A stretch of 64,000 nucleotides of DNA, taken from contig NC_134850.1 of assembly GCF_965363235.1 (NCBI RefSeq), positions 39,490,602-39,554,601 on the forward strand, in the 5' to 3' direction. The position numbers and the translations under genes are program-made. Source of the DNA: Mytilus galloprovincialis (taxonomy: Eukaryota; Mollusca; Bivalvia; Mytilida; Mytilidae). Below are positions 62,701-64,000 of the stretch, in pieces (position 1 is the stretch's first letter; every line of letters starts with the position of its first letter). The notes beneath the pieces are model-generated. The model did not search any database and was not told the origin of the DNA. It saw nothing but the letters and a program-made list of their open reading frames with translations.

Positions 62701-64000
62701 AAATCAAGGTAGCTTCATGTCGGACTTCTTCACTGTCATCTCTATAAGATATCTTCAATATTTCTTGGGCTGCCTAAAATTATTTCAAAAATATTGTAAG
62801 GCAAGTCATATTTTCATTACTGGACCAGAAAACCAAAAGATGCATGATATATTGTGTGAATTTAACCAATGTTTTTTCATGAAAATAGTCTTAACTGCCT
62901 TGCCAGAATAGCTAATTGACAATAGATCTAACAAAACATAAATGTTGCAAATTGGTGTACTTGTAACTGTAAGTAATTTTTTTATAGACATTCTCAAATA
63001 GCTGGGTTTTTTAAATTGATAATTTTGTAGCGGGGTTGCTTCCCCTCAGTACAGGTAGAACATATAAAGCCAGTCTTAATCAACTGAGCTAGGGAATCGA
63101 TTCTTTGGCTCAGTGGCTTAACGCACTGACTGTCACGCAGACGACCGTGGTTCGATTCCCGGTGATGACACTATGAATGTGTAGAGTAGATACATGCTCT
63201 CCGTTTACAATTTAATAAAAACCTTTTGAAAAATTCTAAACATTGCCTTTATACTTTCCAAGTTAAGTGAGGAGTTGCTTTCTTTGAAAACAGAAAATCA
63301 ATCATAAACCATAGGTTATTGTATTCTTGACCAGTATAATTGCTGGACAGTTTGATATTAATCTTCTTTTAATTTTTTGCAGTTGACATATTTGGAATAG
63401 ATTATCACAGTTGTTTTTGGCATAACCTTAACGAATTTTTGGACTTCAATGCTTTTTAACTTTGCATATTATTTGACCTTTTAATTTTTTTTATTTTTGT
63501 AACAGTTACAGTAATTACACCTTTGCCATCGGATTCAACTTGATATTTCATTTTCAGTTATTACAAAGAGAAATATTTGTCAATGAACAAGTACATTTGG
63601 TATCTATCATTATTAAAAAAAATGTACAGCTATATGTCATTGTCTTGTTTAAAAAGCATTTTACTTTCTAATCTTTAAATAAAAATATTATTGTTGCAAT
63701 ACACAATATCACATAGTTATGCAGAAGAAATAACAGTTTGAGGGTACGTGGACCACCACCTCGAAGACTAAAATAATTCATATCATATTTAAATATACTT
63801 TTTTAAGGATTTTCAAAAGAATCTGAATGCCCCTTGTTGATAGCATTTACTCAGAAATATATAGAGTTTACTCAATAAAAGACACCTATTAGATATCTTA
63901 CCATCTCACTATCATATTTCCTGAGGGCATGCACCCCTGCTCTTTTGATCCAGGGTGAGTTAGTAGCATTGATATGAGAAACAATATACTCATAGGAATG
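1147..64000 (-). CDS. Giant modular protein gene, 27 internal exons, both ends outside the window
   Basis: Exons were found as minus-strand open segments bounded by AG and GT. Their phases agree across all 26 introns (0,2,2,1,0,0,0,2,1,0,2,0,0,0,1,1,0,1,1,2,1,0,1,1,2,1) and the sum is 3,909 nt, divisible by three. In window residue numbers: HEAT-like helices 1-65; beta-rich 66-235; amphipathic helices 236-526; LECT2/M23-like domain about 550-675; basic linker 695-784; helix/SAP/Cys modules 785-1030 and 1031-1272; start of a third from 1273. A LECT2-like domain and paired cysteines suggest a secreted or lumenal protein, whereas SAP motifs usually bind DNA in nuclei, so the location is unclear. 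I do not recognise the gene. The order of exons and frame are secure; the function is not. Introns run from about 0.4 to 6.8 kb and carry most of the repeats listed below. Confidence 0.88.
1391..1698 (+). repeat. Family B interspersed repeat
   Basis: Starts ACAAGAATGTGTCC, has one unit of the family's internal sequence (CTAATTTGGCATTAAAATTAG), a GACGGACGAACGG run, and ends in a hairpin ATGCCCC...GGGGCAT followed by AAAA. The 5' word ATGCCCCA and 3' word TGGGGCAT are inverted copies. Four more copies: 28047, 37128, 40738 and 48190. Confidence 0.85.
2221..2240 (+). repeat. 3' terminal scrap of family A
   Basis: GGCCAGGTGAGCTAAAA alone, just before the complete family A copy at 2283. It is probably the end of an older, decayed copy. 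Confidence 0.5.
2283..4680 (+). repeat. Family A element with four tandem units
   Basis: Starts ACAAGAGGCTCTCAAGG (short hairpin, then GCTCACC) and ends with a GACGACGG run, ACGCCAAGTGATGG and a hairpin AGCTCAC...GTGAGCT followed by AAAA. The 5' GCTCACC and 3' GGTGAGC are inverted copies. Between them lie four long tandem units (next entry). Confidence 0.88.
2616..4600 (+). repeat. Tandem array, about 500 bp x 4
   Basis: The word AATAACTCCT recurs at 2621, 3123, 3625 and 4125 (spacing 502, 502, 500). Each unit carries the same order of phrases up to TTCAGAGGAGAAGATT. Units look well over 90% alike by eye, so the expansion is fairly recent. Confidence 0.9.
4859..5013 (-). CDS. Exon 26: Cys/WP unit of module 2
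   Basis: Phase 2 to 1, 51 codons. [16 protein letters not shown] is followed by [15 protein letters not shown]. Acceptor TATTTACAG, donor CCTG|GTTAGT. Equivalent of exon 21; it keeps the final Phe-x-Trp-Pro. Confidence 0.88.
5155..5415. repeat. Probable dispersed repeat (unclassified)
   Basis: Segment with CAACAGTAGTATACCGCTG, ACTGACGGAAACGCATAAA and GAGGAGAACAACGACACAAC. I recall near-identical text as a common mussel repeat; no second copy lies in this window, so this rests on memory. Confidence 0.4.
5568..5838 (+). repeat. Family D repeat, 5' truncated
   Basis: Matches 26450-26740 phrase by phrase (ACGCACATACC, CCTATTACT.ATAATAAGAGA, GAAAATGAGGTCAAGGACA, GCTTTCC/GCTTTCTGCAAC). It has lost its 5' half and the final hairpin is weak. 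It ends about 33 bp from exon 25. Confidence 0.75.
5871..5913 (-). CDS. Exon 25: 43-nt micro-exon of module 2
   Basis: Exon 24 leaves one base and exon 26 needs two, so a piece was missing. This segment has acceptor TTACAG, donor TTT|GTAAGT, 13 full codons ([13 protein letters not shown]) and exactly phase 1 to 2, like exon 20. A family D repeat ends about 33 bp on one side and a family A repeat begins about 33 bp on the other. Confidence 0.78.
6474..6927. repeat. Left terminal direct repeat
   Basis: 454 bp, apparently identical to 8681-9134 when read side by side. Confidence 0.88.
8681..9134. repeat. Right terminal direct repeat
   Basis: 454 bp, the copy of 6474-6927. The interrupted family A text resumes at once with AATTGGATG. 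Confidence 0.88.
10333..10584 (-). CDS. Exon 24: Cys-rich beta unit of module 2
   Basis: Largest exon here: 252 nt, phase 1 to 1, 83 codons. [17 protein letters not shown] and [20 protein letters not shown] align with the C.ID.C ... LDP ... FG pattern of exon 19, and it ends KYNWG. Acceptor TTTTTATAG, donor GG|GTAAGC. Confidence 0.9.
11005..11152 (-). CDS. Exon 23: SAP-like motif of module 2
   Basis: Phase 0 to 1, 49 codons. [11 protein letters not shown] leads into [20 protein letters not shown] and VQRLID, the clearest SAP match in the window. Acceptor TTTCTCTTAG, donor A|GTAAGT. Confidence 0.89.
11362..12155 (+). repeat. Family A element, single unit
   Basis: Starts GAGGCTCTTTAGAGCC...GCTCACC, has one internal unit (GGGCAATAACTCCTTAAGG) and ends near AAAGCTCACTTGGCCC. 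The final hairpin arm is lost. Confidence 0.8.
12204..12330 (+). repeat. Family C fragment
   Basis: TTTAGATTCAG ... AAAGAACCC ... GAAATCAAACACAGTTTAAT ... GGACCAACTT matches one internal unit of the family C element at 45352. Confidence 0.6.
12996..13123 (-). CDS. Exon 22: helix exon of module 2
   Basis: Phase 1 to 0, 42 codons ([15 protein letters not shown], then [17 protein letters not shown]). Acceptor TTTTTTCAG, donor CAG|GTAAGA. Equivalent of exon 17. Confidence 0.87.
13541..14480 (+). repeat. Family E element with about five 155-bp units
   Basis: Internal phrase CGACATGTGAAAAA / CACCAAAAAGTATACAGATC / TTTTAAGCAATAATCATAAA recurs at about 150-160 bp. It ends with GACAGACAGATAGACGGACA, then CCCGTCAAAATT..AACGGGCGTAT and AAAA. 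A second copy is at 32126. Confidence 0.85.
14538..14701 (-). CDS. Exon 21: Cys/WP unit of module 1
   Basis: Phase 2 to 1, 54 codons. [20 protein letters not shown] is followed by IPFPSF and FVWPE. It corresponds to exon 26 (LCIEGSC ... LPIPIC ... FTWP). The donor lies about 57 bp from the end of a family E repeat. Confidence 0.88.
15354..15420 (-). CDS. Exon 20: linker exon of module 1
   Basis: 67 nt, phase 1 to 2, 21 codons ([16 protein letters not shown]). Acceptor ATTTCAG, donor AAG|GTAAAA. It corresponds to the shorter exon 25 of module 2. The phase fit with both neighbours supports it. Confidence 0.82.
15960..16860 (+). repeat. Diverged tandem array, about 150-170 bp units
   Basis: Five imperfect units with CAATGCTTATACAACTGCAT, ATCATTGACTTATTATTAG and CCATGGAAAT, ending in a GC-rich stretch (GACGCCGCC ... 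CTGCCGCC-like). The layout is like families A-E. Confidence 0.7.
16937..17152 (-). CDS. Exon 19: Cys-rich beta unit of module 1
   Basis: Phase 1 to 1, 71 codons. [20 protein letters not shown] is followed by [12 protein letters not shown] and [17 protein letters not shown]: five cysteines in the first third, then alternating strands. It corresponds to exon 24 (C.IDaC ... EID ... G). Acceptor TTTTCAG, donor GTAATA. Confidence 0.88.
17153..19321. other. Intron 18 distal part, mostly unassigned
   Basis: Mostly AT-rich sequence. It has a short perfect-looking hairpin ACCCGTGATATCGCGGGT at about 17650 and homopolymer tracts (C run at 18918, A runs near 18999). No exon seen. Confidence 0.4.
19322..20800. 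mobile_element. 1.48 kb element with 467-bp terminal inverted repeats
   Basis: Left arm 19322-19788 starts CACAGGGACTCGG; right arm 20334-20800 ends CCGAGTCCCTGTG. The arms have the same length and look perfectly complementary throughout. The core (19789-20333) has no long open frame. Flanks GAACAGTA / GGACAGTA may be an 8-bp target duplication with one change, which with the CAGGG tip would fit a hAT-like or other long-TIR/foldback element. Confidence 0.88.
20946..20962. repeat. (AT)n microsatellite
   Basis: About eight AT units. Confidence 0.8.
21238..21376 (-). CDS. Exon 18: SAP-like motif of module 1
   Basis: Phase 0 to 1, 46 codons. YKPCFNPW is followed by [18 protein letters not shown] and RDQMIKRLL, the SAP pattern (L...L..rG....G.r..l..RL). 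SAP motifs are helix-turn-helix-like DNA binders in known proteins. The paralogue in exon 23 keeps both the PCF.P lead-in and the SAP pattern. The acceptor could also lie two bases further in; phase supports the one given. Confidence 0.86.
21675..21850 (+). repeat. Dispersed repeat, paralogue at 39180
   Basis: GTTAGTGC.A.TTTAAACTCT..AAAGTTA, ...ACGTTGAAAATATGC and CACAGCCCT...ATTTT recur in the same order at 39180-39400. Moderately diverged. Confidence 0.6.
22186..22730. mobile_element. TTAA-flanked inverted-repeat element, 545 bp
   Basis: Begins GGTGGCTCGGGACTATTCG and ends CGAATAGCTCGAGCCACC; both ends abut TTAA. The 87-codon open frame inside shows no recognisable protein. TTAA flanks suggest a piggyBac-related MITE. 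Confidence 0.8.
22897..23048 (-). CDS. Exon 17: helix exon of module 1
   Basis: Phase 1 to 0, 50 codons. Acceptor TTTTTTGTAG, donor [28 protein letters not shown] and a second helix. Same position and phases as exons 22 and 27, so it opens the repeated five-exon module. Confidence 0.86.
23749..23868 (-). CDS. Exon 16: Ser/Gly-rich linker
   Basis: 120 nt, phase 1 to phase 1, so it could be skipped without a frameshift. Acceptor GATTTCAG, donor AAAAG|GTAAAG. Peptide: [20 protein letters not shown] and then GNGGSSSSF, a flexible linker before the first module. Confidence 0.86.
24262..24765 (+). repeat. Family D repeat, 5' part only
   Basis: Starts ACAAGAGTGCACATGCTGAA..TCTCGCC. It stops where a second copy starts at 24766, giving a head-to-tail pair. 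Confidence 0.75.
24766..26745 (+). repeat. Family D element, complete, with insertion
   Basis: Starts ACAAGAGTGCACACACTGAA, has internal units with CCATGAAAATGAGGTCAAGG and GACATGTACACCTTACAA, and ends with a hairpin TCGAGC...CTGCAACA/TGTTGCAG.GCTCGA then CAAAAA. An inverted-repeat element splits it at 25276-26173. Confidence 0.85.
25276..26173 (+). mobile_element. 898-bp inverted-repeat element with a decayed zinc-finger-like segment
   Basis: Ends CATACCTGCCAACTTT / AAAGTTGGCAGGTATG, flanked by CACATA on both sides. Plus-strand codons at about 25654-25776 read [19 protein letters not shown] and then AFCKKSLIF with a stop. This resembles the W....W + FCKxC lead-in of BED/TTF-like fingers in hAT-type transposon proteins, with the second Cys lost. 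Only a remnant. Confidence 0.75.
26836..27463 (+). repeat. Mosaic repeat: family C/G body with a family A tail
   Basis: Family C start (TGCTTAGCTGAGCACAGCC, ACCCTGAACAGTTGG), then family G text (AATAAGCATTTTGTATAAG, CTAAAGTTAGAGAAC), then the family A end (TGCCAAGTGAGGAGAATAGC). Confidence 0.65.
27499..27649 (-). CDS. Exon 15: basic linker
   Basis: Acceptor TGATTTTAG, donor AAAAG|GTATGT. 50 codons plus one base. After a short Gly/Ile stretch comes a dense Lys/Arg block ([17 protein letters not shown]). This could be a nuclear-localisation-like signal, a proteoglycan/nucleic-acid binding patch or a protease site. The donor lies about 35 bp from a repeat that ends at 27463. Confidence 0.86.
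27795..29480 (+). repeat. Family F minisatellite (about 150-bp units) split by family B
   Basis: Units with CAACCCAATATCTGAAGGCG, TGTGATTTTCAA.AATTT and ACTTGATCTGTAACTCATC occur before 28046 and after 29240. Confidence 0.75.
28047..29240 (+). repeat. Family B element with six tandem units
   Basis: The word ACTATCATTTTC recurs at 28085, 28254, 28423, 28593, 28782 and 28971. The last two spacings (189 against 169-170) come from a 19-bp duplication (CCAAAAACTTTAACCTGAA). It ends in a GACGAACGAACAGACGG run, a short ATGCCCC..GGGGCAT hairpin and AAAA. Confidence 0.9.
29709..29913. mobile_element. MITE-like element, tips ACTGTGGATTC / AATGAAGGT
   Basis: Left TTCGTTAGATACCAATTTTCG is inverted, imperfectly, at the right end (TTTATACCCCCAAAAATAAA). 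Its right half recurs at 56003-56115. Confidence 0.55.
30428..30470. repeat. Short SINE-like scrap
   Basis: GTGTGGTATGATTGCCAATG AGACAACCATCC: text I recall as widespread in mussels; no other copy here. Confidence 0.35.
30835..31414. mobile_element. TTAA-flanked inverted-repeat element, 580 bp
   Basis: Starts GGTTCATGTGGACCCTATGG and ends CCATAGGGTCCACATGAACC, next to TTAA on both sides. Arms of about 190 bp with some differences. Confidence 0.85.
31577..31750 (-). CDS. Exon 14: C-terminal part of the LECT2/M23-like domain
   Basis: Phase 0 at both ends, 58 codons. [15 protein letters not shown] matches the xkkGexlGxl strand. NHIKVIF stands where M23 enzymes carry the H-x-H zinc motif, so the ligand His is Lys. 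[10 protein letters not shown] matches the terminal DPTxyL. I infer a fold kept without peptidase activity. A further Cys follows ([10 protein letters not shown]). Confidence 0.88.
32126..32576 (+). repeat. Family E element, two to three units
   Basis: Same phrases as 13541-14480 (CACCAAAAAGTATACAGAT, AAGTTTTAAGCAATAATCA), then CAGACGGACGGACGG and hairpin CCCGTCAAAA/TTTTGACGGG followed by CGTATAAAAA. Confidence 0.87.
32689..32853 (-). CDS. Exon 13: core of the LECT2/M23-like domain
   Basis: Phase 0 at both ends, 55 codons. [12 protein letters not shown] directly follows VGKT of exon 12 and matches the VyAPfsG strand of LECT2/M23 proteins. [13 protein letters not shown] and IVIKNIRP match the next strands (gVxIxgxG... 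xxIkpI). Acceptor TTTTATAG, donor AGA|GTAAGT. Confidence 0.88.
33589..34052. repeat. Foldback element whose arms are arrays of a 14-bp phrase
   Basis: Left arm: three copies like GGACAAAAAGTCAC. Right arm: five inverted copies like GTGACTTTTTGTCC. About 330 bp of AT-rich sequence lies between. Confidence 0.75.
34568..34730 (-). CDS. Exon 12: N-terminal part of a LECT2/M23-like domain
   Basis: Acceptor AATTGTAG, donor ACA|GTTAGT. 54 codons. The second half, [10 protein letters not shown] then [15 protein letters not shown], lines up with the opening of LECT2-type M23 domains (CDxxGxG..., HxGVDvxCxxGxtV). The His of the zinc motif H-x-G-x-D is Glu here; the Asp is kept. The domain continues across two phase-0 introns into exons 13 and 14. 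Alignment is by eye. Confidence 0.88.
34889..35290 (+). repeat. Family C fragment (5' part)
   Basis: ATGCTTCGCTGAACACAGCC, ACCCTAAACAGTTGG, TTTGAACACAAAATTCA and a diverged body. Confidence 0.65.
35444..35610 (-). CDS. Exon 11: helices before the LECT2-like domain
   Basis: Acceptor ATTTTTAAG, donor GG|GTAAAT. 55 codons plus two bases. Contains [18 protein letters not shown] and [18 protein letters not shown], long amphipathic helices. Exon 12 continues the helix before the Cys-containing domain begins. Confidence 0.86.
35836..36070 (+). repeat. Family A fragment (5' part)
   Basis: ACAAGAGGCAGTAAAGAACC and GGGCAATAACTCTATAAAG; 3' part missing. Confidence 0.65.
36325..36605. repeat. Phrase array (about 14-26 bp) with inverted end
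   Basis: About ten variants of GGAACTTATTTCACC / GGAACAAATTTCAC alternate; the last 60 bp holds inverted copies (TGTGAAATTAGTTCC). Same plan as 33589-34052. Confidence 0.75.
36738..37066. mobile_element. Possible small inverted-repeat element
   Basis: GGGTTTTCGCTAAGG at one end and CGCTTAAGTGAGAACCCC at the other; GAGTCCA words recur near both ends. Weak. Confidence 0.4.
37128..37388 (+). repeat. Family B element, single unit
   Basis: ACAAGAATGTTTCC start, one unit, ACAGACGCACAGACCAG; 3' hairpin decayed. Confidence 0.78.
38402..39606. mobile_element. 1.2 kb inverted-repeat element (TTAGGC / GCCTTA)
   Basis: Left AAATTAAAATATTGTTTGTT and TGCCCTTTACCGACC are inverted at the right end (GGTCGGAAAAGGGCAAACAA). 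Shorter relative at 49121. Confidence 0.8.
39607..40737. other. Intron sequence, nothing recognised
   Basis: AT-rich, no exon or repeat that I can support. Confidence 0.4.
40738..40914 (+). repeat. Family B fragment (3' part)
   Basis: CATAGGAAACATGTGTATTAAG, CCTTGACCAAAAACTTTAAC and a GACGAACGAACGAACG run. Confidence 0.7.
41061..41626 (+). repeat. Family A element, single unit, 5' truncated
   Basis: From TTGTTAAAAATTGACTATAA through one unit to GGGCCAGGTGAGCTAAAAA with an intact end hairpin. Confidence 0.85.
41990..42247 (+). repeat. Decayed family A fragment
   Basis: CCCCCTATGTTTCATTTTAAC, TTTCAAACTAGACACCC, GACGGATGGAAAGTGATTG and CTTCAGGCCAGG. Confidence 0.55.
42421..42578 (-). CDS. Exon 10: helical/mixed region
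   Basis: Acceptor TTTATTTCAG, donor TTG|GTAAGA. 52 codons with [19 protein letters not shown] followed by a charged tail. It ends in phase 0 ahead of the longest intron (6.8 kb, full of repeats). Confidence 0.86.
43317..43443. mobile_element. Foldback element, 44-bp arms, TTAA tips
   Basis: TTAAGCTCCGACGGCATCAA...GCAAATA is inverted exactly at 43400-43443. A 39-bp loop lies between. Confidence 0.85.
43650..43720 (-). CDS. Exon 9: short helical exon
   Basis: 71 nt with acceptor GTTTTAG and donor GTTAGT. 23 codons: [20 protein letters not shown], a single amphipathic helix. It fits between exon 8 (two bases left) and exon 10 (needs two). Confidence 0.82.
43975..44290 (+). repeat. Family E-like repeat
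   Basis: ATAGATATAAACCAATCATC, AAAGTTTCATGAAAATTGC, ending ACAGATGGACAGACAGATGG. Related text lies at 57830 and 58590. Confidence 0.6.
44373..44515 (-). CDS. Exon 8: amphipathic helices
   Basis: Acceptor TACTTGTAG, donor GTAAGT. 47 codons plus two bases; only the phase-0 reading is open. Contains [18 protein letters not shown]. It joins exon 7 directly in frame, which leaves no room for the open frame seen near 46.5 kb. Confidence 0.85.
44605..44756 (+). repeat. Dispersed repeat, left half, interrupted
   Basis: ATCCATTTGTAACTATTGAC onward matches 47690-47835. The match resumes after 46904, which shows that 44757-46904 was inserted. Confidence 0.7.
45352..46466 (+). repeat. Family C element, complete
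   Basis: Starts CCAGATGCTCCGCAGGGCAC, TTATACGACC. Four units of about 130 bp (TTAGATTCAGCATAT ... GGGCCCAAA), then two of about 150 bp, a GGACGACGAC run, and ends GCGGTCGTAAG. 5' ACGACC and 3' GGTCGT are inverted. Confidence 0.85.
46467..46640. other. Segment open on both strands inside the TTA element
   Basis: Minus: [16 protein letters not shown] then [16 protein letters not shown]. Plus: [20 protein letters not shown]. Either may be a transposon protein remnant. It cannot be an exon of the large gene in phase: exons 7 and 8 already join and this piece is phase 1 at best. Confidence 0.4.
47240..47555 (+). repeat. Family G repeat
   Basis: AATAAGCATTTTGTATAAG and AACTCAAGTCAGAGAACCG, then ACAGACGGACAAG and hairpin AATGCCCCCTCCCC..GGGGCATT. 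Related to 27060-27245. Confidence 0.7.
47690..47930 (+). repeat. Dispersed repeat with the empty site of the TTA element
   Basis: Matches 44605-44756 joined to 46905 onward. Confidence 0.65.
48056..48165 (+). repeat. Dispersed repeat, paralogue at 57262
   Basis: GTGCACTATATTTTGTGTAT and GTGATAAGCCTTGGAAGATT recur at 57262-57360 in the same orientation. Confidence 0.7.
48190..48647 (+). repeat. Family B element, two units
   Basis: ACAAGAATGTGTCC start, two units, CAGACAGACAGACGGACGG, and the full hairpin ATGCCCC...GGGGCAT AAAA. Confidence 0.88.
49121..49372. mobile_element. 252-bp MITE, TAAGGCC / GGCCTTA
   Basis: TIR with AAACGCTACCTACCC / GGGTAGGGTTTGGGC. A small relative of 38402-39606. 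Confidence 0.75.
49742..49900 (-). CDS. Exon 7: amphipathic helices
   Basis: Phase 0 at both ends, 53 codons. Acceptor ATTTTATAG, donor AAT|GTAAGT. Lys/Glu-rich helices ([33 protein letters not shown]). No known motif. Confidence 0.86.
50118..52691 (+). repeat. Family A element split by a TA-flanked element
   Basis: Units resume after 51898; ends GGGCCAGGTAAGCTAAAA. The 5' hairpin is missing. Confidence 0.82.
50412..51898. mobile_element. 1.49 kb TA-flanked inverted-repeat element
   Basis: Left CACCTTATCGCTATTTAG and right AAATAGCGATTAGGTG are inverted with few differences; TA on both sides. It interrupts family A. Full of CATATG/CACATGTG/GCTCATATGAGC words. No long open frame. TA flanks suggest a Tc1/mariner-like non-autonomous element. 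Confidence 0.8.
53129..53305 (-). CDS. Exon 6: amphipathic helices
   Basis: Phase 0 at both ends, 59 codons. Acceptor TTTTGAAG, donor GGGTAAGT. The peptide ([16 protein letters not shown], then a hydrophobic stretch ending VQLPKR) is rich in Ile/Leu with heptad-like spacing. This begins an all-alpha segment that runs to exon 11. Confidence 0.86.
53685..53717. repeat. (TAA)n microsatellite
   Basis: About ten units. Confidence 0.9.
54162..54307 (-). CDS. Exon 5: end of the beta-rich region
   Basis: Acceptor TTTTTTAG, donor CAG|GTTAGT. 48 full codons with [18 protein letters not shown] and [17 protein letters not shown]. Regular alternation of polar and apolar residues points to beta strands; one cysteine. 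It ends in phase 0 into the helical part. Confidence 0.87.
55189..55822 (+). repeat. Family A element, 3' truncated
   Basis: GCTTACCTGATATT start, one full unit and part of the next; stops at GATTGTGGCCAAG without the end hairpin. Confidence 0.78.
56003..56115. repeat. Half of the ACTGTGGATTC MITE
   Basis: GGCAAAACCACGAAATCAAA and AAAATAAATGAATCCACAGT match 29813-29913. Confidence 0.6.
56355..56533 (-). CDS. Exon 4: beta-rich region
   Basis: Acceptor TTTTACAG, donor GTGATA. 59 codons. The motifs [16 protein letters not shown] and [18 protein letters not shown] look like long amphipathic strands separated by a Gly-rich turn. It joins exon 5 in phase 1 to give ...LRIAPLSGH. The run of strands after a HEAT-like domain recalls the order in large lipid-transfer proteins, but this is only an analogy. 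Confidence 0.87.
57262..57360 (+). repeat. Dispersed repeat, paralogue of 48056
   Basis: See 48056-48165. Confidence 0.7.
57570..58060 (+). repeat. Family C/G and E-like fragments
   Basis: CCTAAACAGCTATGACAATA and AAAATCAATCCAAACATTCC (C/G type), then ATAGATATAAATCAGTCACT (E-like). Confidence 0.5.
58263..58448 (-). CDS. Exon 3: start of the beta-rich region
   Basis: Strong acceptor (run of T, then CATTCAG) and strong donor GAG|GTGAGC. It starts with one base that completes the codon left by exon 2 and leaves two for exon 4. The 61 codons include [16 protein letters not shown] and two cysteines (CHLF, YCDH). Alternating hydrophobic residues suggest beta strands. No family recognised. Confidence 0.86.
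58590..59062 (+). repeat. Family E-like element
   Basis: Three imperfect units (CAATTTATCAAAGTTTGAAG, TATTGTC.GAAAACTGGAAAA), then GACAGACAGACAGACGG and ATATCCCGTAAATGGGCATATAAAAA-type end (hairpin of CCCGT/ATGGG type). Confidence 0.7.
59063..60433. other. Intron 2 sequence, nothing recognised
   Basis: AT-rich, no supported feature; an exon-like segment follows at 60434-60557 (see findings). Confidence 0.4.
60935..61168 (+). repeat. Family A 3' fragment
   Basis: From GGTACCCCTTTGTTTTATTT to CAGGCCAGGTGAGCTAAAAA with ACGACAGACGACAGACG. Confidence 0.8.
61543..62424. mobile_element. TTAA-flanked element (piggyBac-like), 882 bp
   Basis: Left TTAA CCCTTGCAACGCTGC; right TAGCGTTGAAAGGG TTAA. CATCGCG.CATATGCCGCG words occur twice near the right end. 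No transposase frame. TTAACCCTTT tips fit piggyBac-type MITEs. Confidence 0.78.
62679..62773 (-). CDS. Exon 2: HEAT-like helix pair
   Basis: Acceptor ATTTTAG, donor GTATTG. Only one frame is open. 31 codons plus two bases. It contains [16 protein letters not shown], the typical spacing of a HEAT repeat (conserved Val/Arg then Ala). It continues the helical domain of exon 1. Such repeats are protein-binding scaffolds and also form the helical part of large lipid-transfer proteins; I cannot decide between these. Confidence 0.85.
63101..63170 (+). repeat. tRNA-Asp-like sequence (pseudogene or SINE head)
   Basis: A-box TGGCTCAGTGG, loop CTGTCAC (anticodon GTC) and B-box GGTTCGATTCC are correctly spaced. 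The acceptor stem does not pair (5' GATTCTT, 3' GATGACA) and other stems are imperfect, so it is not a working tRNA. Next to it, on the other strand, lies a second A-box-like text (CCTAGCTCAGTTG, about 63084-63096). Confidence 0.6.
63174..63901. other. Intron 1 sequence, nothing recognised
   Basis: AT-rich intron between exons 1 and 2. Confidence 0.4.
63902..64000 (-). CDS. Exon 1 (partial): HEAT-like helix
   Basis: Open from the window edge for 33 codons to a donor reading GTAAGA; ends in phase 0. The peptide contains [15 protein letters not shown], which looks like the second helix of a HEAT-type repeat. The exon may extend beyond 64000, so its true 5' border is unknown. Confidence 0.82.

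Overview
What it is. This is 64 kb of AT-rich eukaryotic DNA, almost all intronic. I see no bacterial-style genes. The dispersed repeats (arrays ending in an ACGG/ACGACGG run, a hairpin and an A-tract) resemble what I remember of marine bivalve genomes, especially mytilid mussels. I infer a bivalve mollusc, probably Mytilus or a close relative; the sequence alone cannot prove this.

One large gene fills the window on the minus strand. I could place 27 consecutive internal exons between 64000 and 1147 by reading splice sites and codons. All 27 join without a phase conflict and give 3,909 nt, or 1,303 codons with no stop. The gene is open at both ends: no start codon, signal peptide, stop or poly(A) site is visible. 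In protein order it has: HEAT-like helices (exons 1-2); a beta-rich part (3-5); a long amphipathic helical part (6-11); a degenerate LECT2/M23-peptidase-like domain (12-14); a lysine/arginine-rich linker (15-16); then a five-exon module of helix, SAP-like motif, Cys-rich beta unit, short linker, and a Cys/WP unit. This module occurs twice (exons 17-21 and 22-26) with identical intron phases, and a third copy starts at exon 27. I know no named gene with this architecture.

The introns are packed with transposable elements. At least six families (A-G below) share one layout: a 5' end often reading ACAAGA, internal minisatellite units (125-500 bp), an ACGG-like microsatellite, a 3' hairpin, then AAAA. 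I infer non-autonomous rolling-circle (Helentron/HINE-like) elements. Every copy I could orient lies on the plus strand, antisense to the gene. Other insertions include a 2.66 kb element with identical 454-bp terminal direct repeats; a 1.48 kb element with 467-bp apparently perfect inverted repeats; several TTAA-flanked elements; a TTA-flanked element with its empty site nearby; a TA-flanked element rich in CATATG words; and two foldback arrays of 14-bp phrases.

Layout by region. 1-5 kb: exons 27-26 and four 500-bp tandem units of family A. 5-10 kb: exon 25 squeezed between repeats, and the direct-repeat element. 10-17.2 kb: exons 24-19. 17-21 kb: intron with the long hairpin. 21-27.7 kb: exons 18-15 with nested families. 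28-35.7 kb: the LECT2-like exons 14-12 and exon 11. 36-42 kb: repeat-rich intron. 42-54.4 kb: exons 10-5. 56-64 kb: exons 4-1, a TTAA element and a tRNA-like segment.
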